Virus record (IMG/VR): IMGVR_UViG_3300033553_000176
Coordinates: 1 to 40,768 of that record
Length of the DNA: 40,768 nt
Source: a virus
Direction: 5' to 3' (one strand)
In this document: positions 30,837-39,281 of the stretch, piece by piece
How positions within the stretch are numbered: position 1 is the stretch's first letter
Layout of the letters: the number at the start of each line of letters is the position of its first letter
Translations under genes and position numbers: made by a program
The notes under the pieces: model-generated
Seen by the model: the letters and a program-made list of their open reading frames with translations, nothing else
Database searches by the model: none
What the model was told of the DNA's origin: nothing

Positions 30837-31435
30837 CGAAGGGACACTGGTTCGGGCCCAAGAACACGACGACGGGCAGCTCGAAAGGCAGCGGGCATCC
30901 GGTGATGTACGGCAAGCCACAGCCCGCGCAGCATTTCGAGCCGTTCCCTGACGGCGGCGGGTACCCCATCGGCTTTCTAGAGTGGGCATACAAACTCATG
31001 GGCGTCAGCGATCCAGACAAAGTGCTGCACTTGTGCAGCGGGAGCGTCATCACAGGCGTCACGGTCGACGTTCGGCCGGAACGGAACCCGGACGTCGTGG
31101 CTGACTGTCGCGCCGTTCCACTTCCCGACGAGTCGTTCACCTGGATTCTTGCCGACCCGCCGTACAGCGAGGACTACGCCACGAACCTATACGGGACTGG
31201 CGAGCATTACCCGAAACCGGGGCAGATCGCGCGTGAAGCGTGCCGCCTCCTCAAACCGGGCGGGTACTTCGGACTGATGCACTTCCAAGTGCCGATGCTT
31301 AGAAAACCGATGGAGATGGTGGGAGTGCACGGAATCACGACCGGCGCGGGCTACGCGATCCGCGCATGGACGCTGGCCCGTAAAAGCGCGCAAGGCGAAC
31401 TCGGGCTGCTGGACGAGCGGGCAGGCACCAAGTGA
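30833..31435 (+). CDS. DNA (N6-adenine or N4-cytosine) methyltransferase
   Basis: A 200-residue protein with ATGA overlap. It has VLHLCSGSV (SAM loop region) and LADPPYSEDYA (DPPY catalytic motif), then GQIAREACRLLKPGGYFGL (with conserved LKPGG). Small, without clear target recognition domain, so it may act non-specifically or modify RNA. It may protect phage DNA from host nucleases. Sits beside RusA in the early operon. Confidence 0.75.
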   Translation: MTKGHWFGPKNTTTGSSKGSGHPVMYGKPQPAQHFEPFPDGGGYPIGFLEWAYKLMGVSDPDKVLHLCSGSVITGVTVDVRPERNPDVVADCRAVPLPDESFTWILADPPYSEDYATNLYGTGEHYPKPGQIAREACRLLKPGGYFGLMHFQVPMLRKPMEMVGVHGITTGAGYAIRAWTLARKSAQGELGLLDERAGTK

Positions 31436-31812
31436 AACTCACGCTGCCTTTCCCGCCATCGACGAACACGGCTTACGCCAACGTGCGTGGCCGCCGCGTG
31501 AAAACCAAGAAAGCCCGCGAGTACGCCGAGGCTGTGACCATCCAGTGCTTGGCGCACCCCGTCGCGAAGCAACGGCGGCGCGATGCCACGCAAAGCATCC
31601 CCCCCGCACCTCCGCGCCTCACCGTCCGCATCGAAGCGTTCCCACCCGACCGCCGCCGCAGGGACCTCGCGAACATGGAGAAGCTCGCAATCGACGCCAT
31701 CTTCGCGTACCTCGGCCTGGACGACAGCCTCATTGACGACCTGCACCTCACCCGCCGCGAACTCGACCGGCCAGACGGGCACTTGGAAGTCACGATATCG
31801 GAGGCGGCATGA
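31432..31812 (+). CDS. rusA: RusA-family Holliday junction resolvase
   Basis: A 126-residue protein with GTG start. Characteristic PFPPSTNTAY, then PDRRRRDLANMEKLAIDAIF with the metal Asp/Lys pair, and GLDDSLIDDLHL. RusA cuts four-way junctions symmetrically and helps resolve recombination and packaging intermediates. Length and motifs match the family. Confidence 0.9.
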   Translation: MKLTLPFPPSTNTAYANVRGRRVKTKKAREYAEAVTIQCLAHPVAKQRRRDATQSIPPAPPRLTVRIEAFPPDRRRRDLANMEKLAIDAIFAYLGLDDSLIDDLHLTRRELDRPDGHLEVTISEAA

Positions 31813-32216
31813 ACCTCACAGAACACCAAACGCAAATGCTTGACAAGCTCCACACCGCAAGCCGAAAGCGGCGCCTCGGCGTGATCGACAGAATGGAGAA
31901 AGACGTGCTACCCCACGCCCTCATCATCCTCTGGAAGCGACGCCTCGCGTCCTACGTGGGTGACGGCCTGTGGCGCGTCAGTCTCGGTGGAATCGCGTGG
32001 AAACGCGGCATTCAACACGAACTCCCAGACCGGACGTTCCGCGAGCACCTCATTGACTTCGTAACGGAAGAAGGACCCATCGAAAGTGGAGCGATTGCGA
32101 ACGCCATGCCGTATAACCGCTCCGTCGTGAAAGAAACCCTGAAGGACGCCGCAGACGACAAGATCCTCGTCCGCACGAAGTACAACACCGGGTACATGTA
32201 CGAGGCGGCCCCGTGA
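31809..32216 (+). CDS. Winged-helix domain protein
   Basis: A 135-residue protein in ATGA overlap. The C-terminal half reads as a wing-helix unit (LIDFVTEEGPIESGAIANAMPYNRSVVKETLKDAADDK in parts, then VRTKYNTGYMYEAAP). The N-terminus is helical. Likely regulates late transcription or replication. Family not fixed. Confidence 0.55.
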   Translation: MNLTEHQTQMLDKLHTASRKRRLGVIDRMEKDVLPHALIILWKRRLASYVGDGLWRVSLGGIAWKRGIQHELPDRTFREHLIDFVTEEGPIESGAIANAMPYNRSVVKETLKDAADDKILVRTKYNTGYMYEAAP

Positions 32217-32569
32217 CACCTAGCGAAATGGTTCTCCGGCAGCTTCGAGGTGCGCGACTCACTCGCCCTCAACTCGTGAAGAAGTGCGACGCGCCAGAAT
32301 CGGCGGTCCAAAGCGCCATTCGGCGGTTGCACAAGCGCGGCAGCATTACTCGCACGCAACCCGGCAAGATCTATGTCTACGCCCTCGCGTCGAAACCCGC
32401 GGCGGTCGAGACGGGCGCCACGACCAGGGAAGCATTGCAGGCTGCCTTCGCTACCCACCCGGAGTTCGCCGAGATTCTGCTTGACGCCATCGCGCCACCC
32501 GAACCAATGGAGAGGCGGCATCGCGTCCGCAGGACACCCACAAGCGGCAAGTTCCTGAGGTCCGGATGA
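32213..32569 (+). CDS. Small winged-helix protein
   Basis: A 118-residue protein with GTG start. Residues 5-45 form a wHTH (MVLRQLRGARLTRPQLVKKC, PESAVQSAIRRLHKRGSITRT, QPGKIYVYAL). It follows another winged-helix protein; the two may work as a pair of regulators. Confidence 0.62.
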   Translation: MTPSEMVLRQLRGARLTRPQLVKKCDAPESAVQSAIRRLHKRGSITRTQPGKIYVYALASKPAAVETGATTREALQAAFATHPEFAEILLDAIAPPEPMERRHRVRRTPTSGKFLRSG

Positions 32570-33075
32570 CGGAAGACATCAGGCGGCTCCGTGGCGACTG
32601 GCTCATTGAAGCACTCACCGCCATCGCCAGGGGCCAAGGACGCTGGACACCCATCCCCACCAAACCCCTCGGCATGAACCACGGGGCACCCGGCAGGTTC
32701 CACCAGCCCACGCAGACGTACTGGCCCGAAGCGAGGGAGGACAGCGCCGCCGACCCGCCAATGGTCAGGTACGTCCGCATCCCCGGCGAGACAGCCCTCA
32801 ACTACCCCGGCGAACGCGTCACCATCACCCCCACGTGGGTGCGGCACGTCCACGCCCAATTCGCCAAGGCGCGCTGCTACGACACGTTCGTTGACTACGC
32901 CCGGAGCGACAACGCGTACAGCATCGCGTACTACCTACCCAGAGAACGGCGCGTCGTGTGGAGCGGGAACCACCCGAACCTCATGCGGACAGCGGCACTC
33001 ATCGCGTCGGACGCGATGGAGTACACGCCAGTCAACGACAATCCGTTAGTCAAAACAGACACGGTATGCGTTTGA
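32566..33075 (+). CDS. Last gene of rightward early operon, hypothetical
   Basis: A 169-residue protein. N-terminal helix, then Pro-rich basic text (WTPIPTKPLGMNHGAPGRFHQPTQTYW) and a mixed domain with VRYVRIPGETALNYPGERVTITPTW. No motif recognised. It is followed 50 bases later by a strong terminator. Confidence 0.6.
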   Translation: MTEDIRRLRGDWLIEALTAIARGQGRWTPIPTKPLGMNHGAPGRFHQPTQTYWPEAREDSAADPPMVRYVRIPGETALNYPGERVTITPTWVRHVHAQFAKARCYDTFVDYARSDNAYSIAYYLPRERRVVWSGNHPNLMRTAALIASDAMEYTPVNDNPLVKTDTVCV

Positions 33076-33125
33076 CACGAGGCCGTATTCATGCCAAACT
33101 CAACGTGTACCTCTATATCGAACGG

Positions 33126-33153
33126 CCCCGCCACTGCGCGGGGTTTTTCTTTT
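33126..33153 (+). terminator. Strong intrinsic terminator after the early operon
   Basis: CCCCGC (33126-33131) pairs with GCGGGG (33138-33143), followed by TTTTTCTTTT. This is the best terminator in the window. Confidence 0.9.
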
Positions 33154-33193
33154 GCCATCCGTAAACCCGTGACGAGGGTGCAACGGAGGCCAG

Positions 33194-33224
33194 CCCCACC
33201 ACAGCGTGGGGCCTATCTTGCGGG
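33194..33224. repeat. Hairpin module copy 1
   Basis: CCCCAC (33194-33199)/GTGGGG (33206-33211) stem immediately followed by CCTATCTTGCGGG. The 15 bases GGCCTATCTTGCGGG at 33210-33224 recur at 33377-33391. Confidence 0.6.
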
Positions 33225-33361
33225 CGGCGAACGGGCACCCGACTCTCGGACACACGCCGTTGGCATCGGGATGGCGACCAGCGCCCGCCGGACTAGCCAC
33301 CGGCTCCCCGCCCCTAGTTCCCCCATTGGGGGCTTGCAAGACCCGAACTTGGGCCAGCCTG

Positions 33362-33391
33362 CCGGAGCTGCAATCCGGCCTATCTTGCGGG
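33362..33391. repeat. Hairpin module copy 2
   Basis: CCGGA (33362-33366)/TCCGG (33374-33378) stem with a seven-base loop, again immediately followed by CCTATCTTGCGGG. The stem sequence differs from copy 1 but the arrangement is kept. Confidence 0.6.
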
Positions 33392-33535
33392 TTCGGAACT
33401 CATGCCAAGCAGGCATGCAGCGTCATGCTCACGAATCGCTGGCGTACCACGAGAGAGCCTCCACTAAGCCGGAGGACCGACGTGGACAACGTGAGGGCTG
33501 ATAGACCGGAGTAGCGCCCGGCCCGAACCCCGTAT

Positions 33536-33641
33536 GGGCGTGACCAGGTAGGAACGAGCTCCCCAGAAAAGGCGCGACGGTGATTCGGTTTCCGTAGCCC
33601 GTCGGCTCGCTACGCCGGTTCGATTCCGGACACGTCCACCA
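33536..33641 (+). tRNA. tRNA-like element (possible atypical or remnant tRNA)
   Basis: The right end has a T arm (CCGG-TTCGATT-CCGG), a seven-base acceptor strand CACGTCC (33631-33637), a discriminator A and CCA at 33639-33641. GGGCGTG at 33536-33542 could pair as the 5' acceptor strand with one G-U pair. A stem GTAGC/GCTAC before the T arm resembles a long variable arm. An anticodon-like TCG follows T at 33584, but that stem has a mismatch and no D arm is clear. It may be a degraded tRNA, or the 3' half of a host tRNA kept as an attP core. Confidence 0.4.
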
Positions 33642-33692
33642 ACCGGCCTGCCGACCCCTTGCGGCGGGCCACCCAATCGATTGGAGGCGCGC

Positions 33693-34184
33693 GTGCGTAT
33701 CCTCAACGGGGAAACAGAACGCGTCGCCATCGACGCCATCAAACCCCACCCCCGCAACCCACGCGAAGGCGACGTCGGCGCCATCCACACAAGCATCGAC
33801 ACGAACGGCTTCTACGGACGCGTCATCGCCCAGAAAAGCACGGGCTTCATTCTCGCCGGCAACCACAGGTGGCAAGCCATGCACCAAGCAGGCGCCACCG
33901 AAATTCCGGTCGAGTGGATCGACGTGGACGACGACCACGCCCTGAGAATCCTGCTGGCTGACAACAGGACGAACGACCTTGCAAGCTACAACGATGACGA
34001 GCTCGCATCCATCCTCCAAGAACTCGCGGACGAAACGGGCACCCTCGCGGGAACCGGGTACGACGGGGACGACCTAGACGAGATGCTGAATGAGTTCAAG
34101 GTGCCAGACGCGAATCAGCCAATAGACGAGAAAGAGTTAGAGAACACACAACACGAGTGCCCATCATGCGGATTCAAATGGTGA
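33693..34184 (+). CDS. ParB-like nuclease-domain protein
   Basis: A 163-residue protein. GGAGG at 33683-33687 favours the GTG at 33693. It has the ParB N-terminal pattern: IDAIKPHPRNPREGDV, IAQKSTGFILAGNHRWQAM, ADNRTNDLASY. A C-terminal CPSCGFKW may bind a metal. Phage ParB-domain proteins often sit next to or are fused with DNA methyltransferases; here a C5 methyltransferase follows in overlap. It may bind DNA and direct the methylase, but true plasmid partition is unlikely. Confidence 0.78.
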   Translation: MRILNGETERVAIDAIKPHPRNPREGDVGAIHTSIDTNGFYGRVIAQKSTGFILAGNHRWQAMHQAGATEIPVEWIDVDDDHALRILLADNRTNDLASYNDDELASILQELADETGTLAGTGYDGDDLDEMLNEFKVPDANQPIDEKELENTQHECPSCGFKW

Positions 34185-35041
34185 CCAGCCCGACCGTCAT
34201 CAGTACGTTTGCTGGCGCCGGCGGCTCCAGTCTTGGGTATCAAATGGCGGGATATGACGAGCGCCTCGCAGTCGAATGGGACGACCACGCTGCACAAACA
34301 TTCCGCCTCAACTTTCCAGACGTGCCGCTCTACCACGGTGATATTGCTGCACTCACGAGCGATCACGCAATGGAGCTCGCCGGCCTAAAGCGCGGTGAAC
34401 TCGATGTGCTAGACGGGTCGCCACCCTGCCAAGGATTCAGTACGAGCGGAAAACGCAAGTTCGATGACCCACGCAACAGCCTTTTCATCGAGTACGCACG
34501 CATGCTCGAAGATTTGCAGCCGAAAGCGTTCGTCATGGAAAACGTTACTGGCCTCGTGCAAGGCTACATGAAACAAGCGTACTTGAAGATTGCGCACACG
34601 CTGAAAGCGGCAGGGTATCGAGTACGCGGCGAAGTGATGAACGCGAATCACTATCACGTCCCGCAGAAACGCCGACGCGTCATTATCATCGGCGTACGAA
34701 ACGACTTGAAGATTGAACCAAGCCACCCGCGTCCAACGACCAACAGAATCGGATGCACACGCATCGATGGCATCCCCGGACGCTACAGCGACAAGCGGTA
34801 CGGAGACCAAATCGTGATTGAAGGCAAGCCCACGCCAACACTCACGAAACTTGGTCGATTCTTTTGGGATAGGCGCACACAGTTCGGACCTAAAAGCTAC
34901 GCGCATGCCGCATCATTTCCTGAGTCGTTTCAATGGACCGGCACACCTAATCAGATCAAAGACAGGCTCGGCAACAGCGTTCCTCCGAAGCTCATGCAAG
35001 CCATTGCGCAACACGTACGCACCACGGTGTTCGACGCATGA
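34181..35041 (+). CDS. DNA (cytosine-5) methyltransferase
   Basis: A 286-residue protein; ATG at 34181 overlaps the ParB-like stop. Motif I TFAGAGGSSLGYQMAGY, motif IV DGSPPCQGFSTSG (catalytic Cys), motif VI ENVTGLVQG, motif VIII QKRRRVIIIG, and the C-terminal motifs SYAHAASFPESFQW and RLGNSVPPKL. The set is complete, so it should be active. No cognate restriction enzyme is near, so it is an orphan methylase, probably against host restriction. Base usage looks slightly more A-rich than neighbours, suggesting recent transfer. Confidence 0.93.
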   Translation: MTSPTVISTFAGAGGSSLGYQMAGYDERLAVEWDDHAAQTFRLNFPDVPLYHGDIAALTSDHAMELAGLKRGELDVLDGSPPCQGFSTSGKRKFDDPRNSLFIEYARMLEDLQPKAFVMENVTGLVQGYMKQAYLKIAHTLKAAGYRVRGEVMNANHYHVPQKRRRVIIIGVRNDLKIEPSHPRPTTNRIGCTRIDGIPGRYSDKRYGDQIVIEGKPTPTLTKLGRFFWDRRTQFGPKSYAHAASFPESFQWTGTPNQIKDRLGNSVPPKLMQAIAQHVRTTVFDA

Positions 35042-35217
35042 CCCGCCACTACCAACACCCCGGACACGCCATCACGCACGACGGCGTGAAGACTGCGACC
35101 GTCTACGGGAGCACAACACCGATCCTCCGCGCTGAAGGGCTACGTGACAACCTCGACGCGATGGCGCGCAAGCACAACCTCAAGCGCGTCTACCCCCTCG
35201 GGTGGCGTACGTTCTAA
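35038..35217 (+). CDS. Small basic protein before terminase
   Basis: A 59-residue protein in ATGA overlap with the methylase, His/Arg rich (TRHYQHPGHAITHDGVKTATVY, RAEGLRDNLDAMARKHNLKRVYP). Coding by overlap and sequence character. Unknown function. Confidence 0.55.
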   Translation: MTRHYQHPGHAITHDGVKTATVYGSTTPILRAEGLRDNLDAMARKHNLKRVYPLGWRTF

Positions 35218-35235
35218 GGCAGGAAGGAGGCGAGC

Positions 35236-35667
35236 ATGGCCCGCTACGACTGGGACTACTTCAGGCACAAATACGTCACTGGCGAAGTGACACTCGACCA
35301 TCTCGCCTCCCTACCCAACAGTCCCGCCCTCAGCACGTTGAAAGAACGGTCCAGCAACGAGAACTGGGGCGAGCAACGCCGGCACTACCTGGACCAGACC
35401 CGTACCAAGACCCGCGAATACGCCAGTACGACAGAAGCGGAAGTAGCAGCAAGGCACGGGCGCATGGCACGCGCCCTCCAAAGCAAGGCGCTCCAGCGGT
35501 TACAGACCCTCAATATCGACAAGCTCGACGCGCGAGACGTACTCGCATACATCAAGGATGCCGCGGAGCTGGAGCGCAAGGCCTTGGGTATCAGCGACAA
35601 GGTCGAGAACACGCACCGGTTCGACGGCGTCGTCGGTATTGACGTTCACATGCCTGATGCCGACTGA
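35236..35667 (+). CDS. terS: Terminase small subunit-like protein
   Basis: A 143-residue protein with RBS AGGAGG, overlapping the large terminase by 11 bases. N-terminal helical region (YDWDYFRHKYVTGEVTLDHLA then STLKERSSNENW), which matches the DNA-binding part of small terminases (with the 'WGEQR' turn), then a helical oligomerisation region. The position directly before TerL supports it. It should recognise the packaging site. Confidence 0.78.
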   Translation: MARYDWDYFRHKYVTGEVTLDHLASLPNSPALSTLKERSSNENWGEQRRHYLDQTRTKTREYASTTEAEVAARHGRMARALQSKALQRLQTLNIDKLDARDVLAYIKDAAELERKALGISDKVENTHRFDGVVGIDVHMPDAD

Positions 35668-36964
35668 CCTGTGGACCGTCAACGAAGCGGGACGCCTACA
35701 ACTGCACTTGCACCCCGGCCAAGCGAAAGCGTGGCGCAGCGACAGGCGGTTCGTGACCGTGTGCGCCGGTTCTCAGGGTGGCAAGACGGCGTTCGGACCT
35801 CCCTGGCTGTACCGCGAGATTCAAGCCCGAGGCCCGGGCGACTACCTGGTCGCCGCGCCCACCTTCCCACTCCTCAGCCTCAAGCTCCTCCCCGAGTTCA
35901 AACGGTTCTTCCAAGAGAAAGGCCGCTTCGGGACGTACACCGGAAGTCCCGTCAAGGTCTTCCGATTCTCAGACGAGGGCGCCCGCAAGGTGTTCGGGTA
36001 CGTTCCCGACGTGCCAACGCAAGTGTTCTTCGGGCACGCCCAAGACCCCGACTCGCTCGAGTCTGCTACCGCGAAGGGCGCTTGGCTTGATGAGGCAGGC
36101 CAAAAGAAGTTTCGGCACGGGTCCTGGCAAGCCATCCTCCGCCGCCTGTCCATCCACCAAGGCCGCGTATTGACCACCACCACGCCCTACGCTGCGTTCG
36201 GTTGGTTCAAAACGGAGCTGCACGACAGGGCGAAGGCTGGCGATCCGGACTACGACTGGATACGTTTCGAGTCCCGCATGAACCCCGCCTTTCCCCTCGA
36301 AGAGTGGGACCGCGCCAAACGCACGCTTCCCGCCTGGAAGTTCGACCTCATGTACCGCGGCATCCTCACCAGGCCCGCCGGCACGATTTACGACGTGCTG
36401 ACGGACGACCACATCATCCCGAGCTTCACCATCCCGAAAGAATGGCGCCGGTGGGTCGGCGTTGACTTCGGCGGCGTCAACACGGCAGCCGTCTTCCTCG
36501 CTGAAGAACCAAGCGGGCGATTCATTGCGTACCGGGATTACCACGCGCCGGACCGAACCGCGAGTCAACACGCGCAAGCCATGCTCAACGGTGAGCCCGG
36601 CATGCCCACCGCGTACGGCGGTGCTCGAAGTGAGAAGCAATGGCGGAAAGAATTCCGGGCCGGCGGGTTACCCATCCGCGTACCGCCCATCGCTGACGTG
36701 GAGGTCGGGATTGACAGGACGTACGGACTCCTTGCGGAAGACAAGTTGCGGATCTTCGACTCTTGCACCGGCCTGTTGAATGACTTGTCCACGTACAGCC
36801 GCAAGCTGGACGATAACGACATGCCGACCGACGACATTGAAGACAAGCACGCGTTCCACTACGCGGACGCCCTTCGGTACATTGCCGCCCGTTTGAACGG
36901 CGGGATTGGCCGCGCGAACTTGGCTGACGCGCGAGCGAAAGCTGGAATGGGGAGGCAATCATGA
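35657..36964 (+). CDS. terL: Terminase large subunit
   Basis: A 435-residue protein; the ATG at 35657 gives the normal length. Walker A-like GSQGGKT at residues 38-44, Walker B with LDEA at 144-147, and a C-terminal RNase H-type nuclease beginning WVGVDFGGVNTAAVFL, with the DDIEDKHAFHYADALRY end. It powers DNA packaging and cuts concatemers. The gene overlaps the portal gene at ATGA. Confidence 0.93.
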   Translation: MPTDLWTVNEAGRLQLHLHPGQAKAWRSDRRFVTVCAGSQGGKTAFGPPWLYREIQARGPGDYLVAAPTFPLLSLKLLPEFKRFFQEKGRFGTYTGSPVKVFRFSDEGARKVFGYVPDVPTQVFFGHAQDPDSLESATAKGAWLDEAGQKKFRHGSWQAILRRLSIHQGRVLTTTTPYAAFGWFKTELHDRAKAGDPDYDWIRFESRMNPAFPLEEWDRAKRTLPAWKFDLMYRGILTRPAGTIYDVLTDDHIIPSFTIPKEWRRWVGVDFGGVNTAAVFLAEEPSGRFIAYRDYHAPDRTASQHAQAMLNGEPGMPTAYGGARSEKQWRKEFRAGGLPIRVPPIADVEVGIDRTYGLLAEDKLRIFDSCTGLLNDLSTYSRKLDDNDMPTDDIEDKHAFHYADALRYIAARLNGGIGRANLADARAKAGMGRQS

Positions 36965-38295
36965 ACCTAGACGCACTCGTGAAACGAGCCCGCCTCCAAA
37001 ACGTCACCAGCCGCGCCAGCGACTTGGACGACCTTCGAGCCATGCTCAACGGCACGTACAGCCCCGCCAAAGGATGGATCGCGCCAAGCTTTGACGCTGG
37101 CACGCCAAGGGAAGAAGCATGGAACCGCGCACTCCGGACCGTATCCCCACCCCTACCACTCGTCATGAACAAAACCATTGCCGGCCTGGACTTCGGTAGC
37201 ACCACGTGGAGTGACGATGCAGGCCCACAAGTTGACGACCTGCTGCACGCCCTGGACTTGCCTGCCCTCGCGCGCTCCGCAGCCATCGAGTACCGCTTGA
37301 CGGGCTCGCTCGCCATGATGGCTAGTACGCCCGAAACGGAAGAGGGCGAACCGACGGACCCGGTTGTGAGTGTCATGCGGGGCGTCAACATTCCGTACAC
37401 CGACCCGAGGGACCAAGCCACCATTCAAGGTTGGTACCGCGCCATTCAGTACGTGAGTGACGCGACAAGCAAGTTGGCGTGGTGGGTGGAGGTGTACGAC
37501 TTTCAGGGGGACTCGACGATTCACCGCATTTGGAAGTCGCTTCAAGACCCAACCGCGCTTGCCGCCACGCCGGATGACGAGTTCACGAGTCAAGCAAGGC
37601 CCCGCTTCGCGCTGTACGACCTTCAGCCCGACGGGCTGCCGGTGAGCCCCATGCTTGCTGGCATGGGGCACGTCATGGGTTTGTACAGCACCCTCTTGCG
37701 CTTGTCAGCGTCGGAGGAAATGAGTGCCTACCCCATGCTTCTCATCAAGGGCGACGCGGATTTCGTGGGTGTCGGACCGGGCGAAGTCCTCGTGTCGGAA
37801 GCGGAGGAGGGTGCGGGCGCGGAGTGGATGGACCCCGGCAACCTCGAGCAGTTGCGAGAGCAAGCCAGCCTCAAGCGGGACATGGTCCGTGAAGTGTTCA
37901 ACCTGCCTGGAGGGAGTCTCGGCGCGCAAACCCCATCCGGTGAAGCGCTCGCGGAAGCCAACCGGGGCTTCATGCAAGAAAGCCACCGCACGGCGGACGC
38001 TGTCAGTCGCGTGTTGACGGACGCCGTCAGTGACTACCTCGCGCTTAACAACTTGCCAGCCGTCGAAGTGTCCGTCCCGATTGATCGGTCGTACGCCGCC
38101 GCGGTCGAAGCTGAGATCCTTGAGAAGGGCCTGGATTACGGTGTCGTGCCGCAGGCTGTCGCCGCTCGGAAGTTCCAACAGTTCCTTGGGTCCGGTGCGT
38201 ATTCGGATGAGGAGCTTGAGGAGTTTCAACAGGTCTTGCGAGAGCGTGAGATGGGTAGGTCGCCGGGGGAGTTGATGGCGGTCGATGAAGCATGA
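36961..38295 (+). CDS. Portal protein
   Basis: A 444-residue protein after TerL. It has the portal text IEYRLTGSLAMMAS, NIPYTDPRDQATIQGWYRAIQ in parts, AGMGHVMGLYSTLLRLSASEEMS, REQASLKRDMVREVFNLPGGSLG and the C-terminal helical crown. It forms the dodecameric ring for packaging and head-tail joining. Its stop overlaps the MuF-like gene. Confidence 0.88.
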   Translation: MNLDALVKRARLQNVTSRASDLDDLRAMLNGTYSPAKGWIAPSFDAGTPREEAWNRALRTVSPPLPLVMNKTIAGLDFGSTTWSDDAGPQVDDLLHALDLPALARSAAIEYRLTGSLAMMASTPETEEGEPTDPVVSVMRGVNIPYTDPRDQATIQGWYRAIQYVSDATSKLAWWVEVYDFQGDSTIHRIWKSLQDPTALAATPDDEFTSQARPRFALYDLQPDGLPVSPMLAGMGHVMGLYSTLLRLSASEEMSAYPMLLIKGDADFVGVGPGEVLVSEAEEGAGAEWMDPGNLEQLREQASLKRDMVREVFNLPGGSLGAQTPSGEALAEANRGFMQESHRTADAVSRVLTDAVSDYLALNNLPAVEVSVPIDRSYAAAVEAEILEKGLDYGVVPQAVAARKFQQFLGSGAYSDEELEEFQQVLREREMGRSPGELMAVDEA

Positions 38296-39281
38296 ACCCC
38301 GAACGACTGTCTCGCGATGCCATCAGGGTCGTGGACCGCCTCGAAGCCAAACAGGTCCAACGCCTTAAGCAACTTGTTGACGAGATTGCGCGGGATGCTA
38401 GGGACCGGCTCGGCGCGCTTGACCTGACGGACGCCAGCGTGGCTAGAGCAATTCGCGAGGTGCAGATCCGTAGGTTGTTGCAAGGTAGCGCCGCCGCCCG
38501 CCGCCTGTTGGACATGGGCACGTCTGGCCCCCTGGCGGACGCTATGCGGGCCGACATCATGACCGCCTACCGCGAGGGCTTGAGGACCGCTGGAAACGCT
38601 GTGGCGGCCTCCACAACCGCGGCAGGGGCTACCGTGGGCGCTGCCGCTGCGTTCGGAGCCAGGATTGACCTGGAACTCATTCAAGCCATTACCGAATCCA
38701 CACTCACGACACTGAATCGCGTTGGCCGTGACGGCCTGGAACGACTTGAGCGAACCATCGTCCGTGTCGCCGCTAGGGGCGCAGGCCCACGCGCAGGCGC
38801 ACGCGCGGTCATGGAAGCGACAGGCGTCACGCGGGTGGAGGCGGAACGCATCACTCGCACGGTTCTGCAACGCGCGAACAGTGAAGCCCGAAAGCGTGGG
38901 TATGAAGCATCCGGCGTTGAGTACGTCCGTTATGACGCCACCAACGATTCGAGGACGTGCCCGTATTGCGCAGCGCGTCACGGCATGGTGTACCGGATTG
39001 ATCGCGCGCCCAGCCTCCCTTTGCACCCGAGTTGCAGGTGCGTGACCTTGCCGTTCCGGCCCGACGCCAGTGCTGAGGATCGGGCGGACGAGTACTACGA
39101 ACGCACCCGCAGGGACTTGAGGGAGCGTGAGGTCATTACGACCCGCGCGACAGGCGGACGCAGGGAATCCAGTAGGCGTGAGGCGGAGACTACGACCGCG
39201 ACAGCAGCGGCACCCTTCGAACGCACCGACGGTCGAGAACCGCCACGGCCCGTATGGGCTCCAGGGAGGGGATGGCTTTGA
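38292..39281 (+). CDS. MuF-like minor head morphogenesis protein (SPP1 gp7-like)
   Basis: A 329-residue protein. The C-terminal half has the MuF domain: ERITRTVLQRANSEARKRGYEA, VRYDATNDSRTCPYCAARHGMVY and LPLHPSCRCVTLPF, with four conserved Cys/His. N-terminal helices precede it. Such proteins enter the procapsid with the portal and may be ejected. The last 60 residues are charged. Confidence 0.88.
   Translation: MNPERLSRDAIRVVDRLEAKQVQRLKQLVDEIARDARDRLGALDLTDASVARAIREVQIRRLLQGSAAARRLLDMGTSGPLADAMRADIMTAYREGLRTAGNAVAASTTAAGATVGAAAAFGARIDLELIQAITESTLTTLNRVGRDGLERLERTIVRVAARGAGPRAGARAVMEATGVTRVEAERITRTVLQRANSEARKRGYEASGVEYVRYDATNDSRTCPYCAARHGMVYRIDRAPSLPLHPSCRCVTLPFRPDASAEDRADEYYERTRRDLREREVITTRATGGRRESSRREAETTTATAAAPFERTDGREPPRPVWAPGRGWL

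Larger units (their letters stand above)
33076..33692. other. Structured non-coding island of 617 bases
   Basis: No convincing gene is seen on either strand; the open frames lack ribosome sites and are short. It holds a strong terminator, two hairpin modules with a shared 15-base sequence, a CCCCC-ATT-GGGGG hairpin at 33320-33332, a CCTCC/GGAGG hairpin near 33460-33477, and a tRNA-like 3' end. It separates the early operon from packaging genes. It could be an attachment site, origin or regulatory RNA. Confidence 0.6.

Noticed and set aside
33425-33514. 29-codon frame in the non-coding island
   Set aside because: No ribosome site and no coupling; it covers a hairpin.
33160-33641. tmRNA in the non-coding island
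   Set aside because: The 3' end is tRNA-like, but no matching 5' end with the usual GGGG-start and no tag reading frame was found.
33429-34019. Reverse-strand frames over the tRNA-like element
   Set aside because: Frames such as these commonly arise antisense to tRNA-like sequence; the forward ParB-like gene covers the rest.
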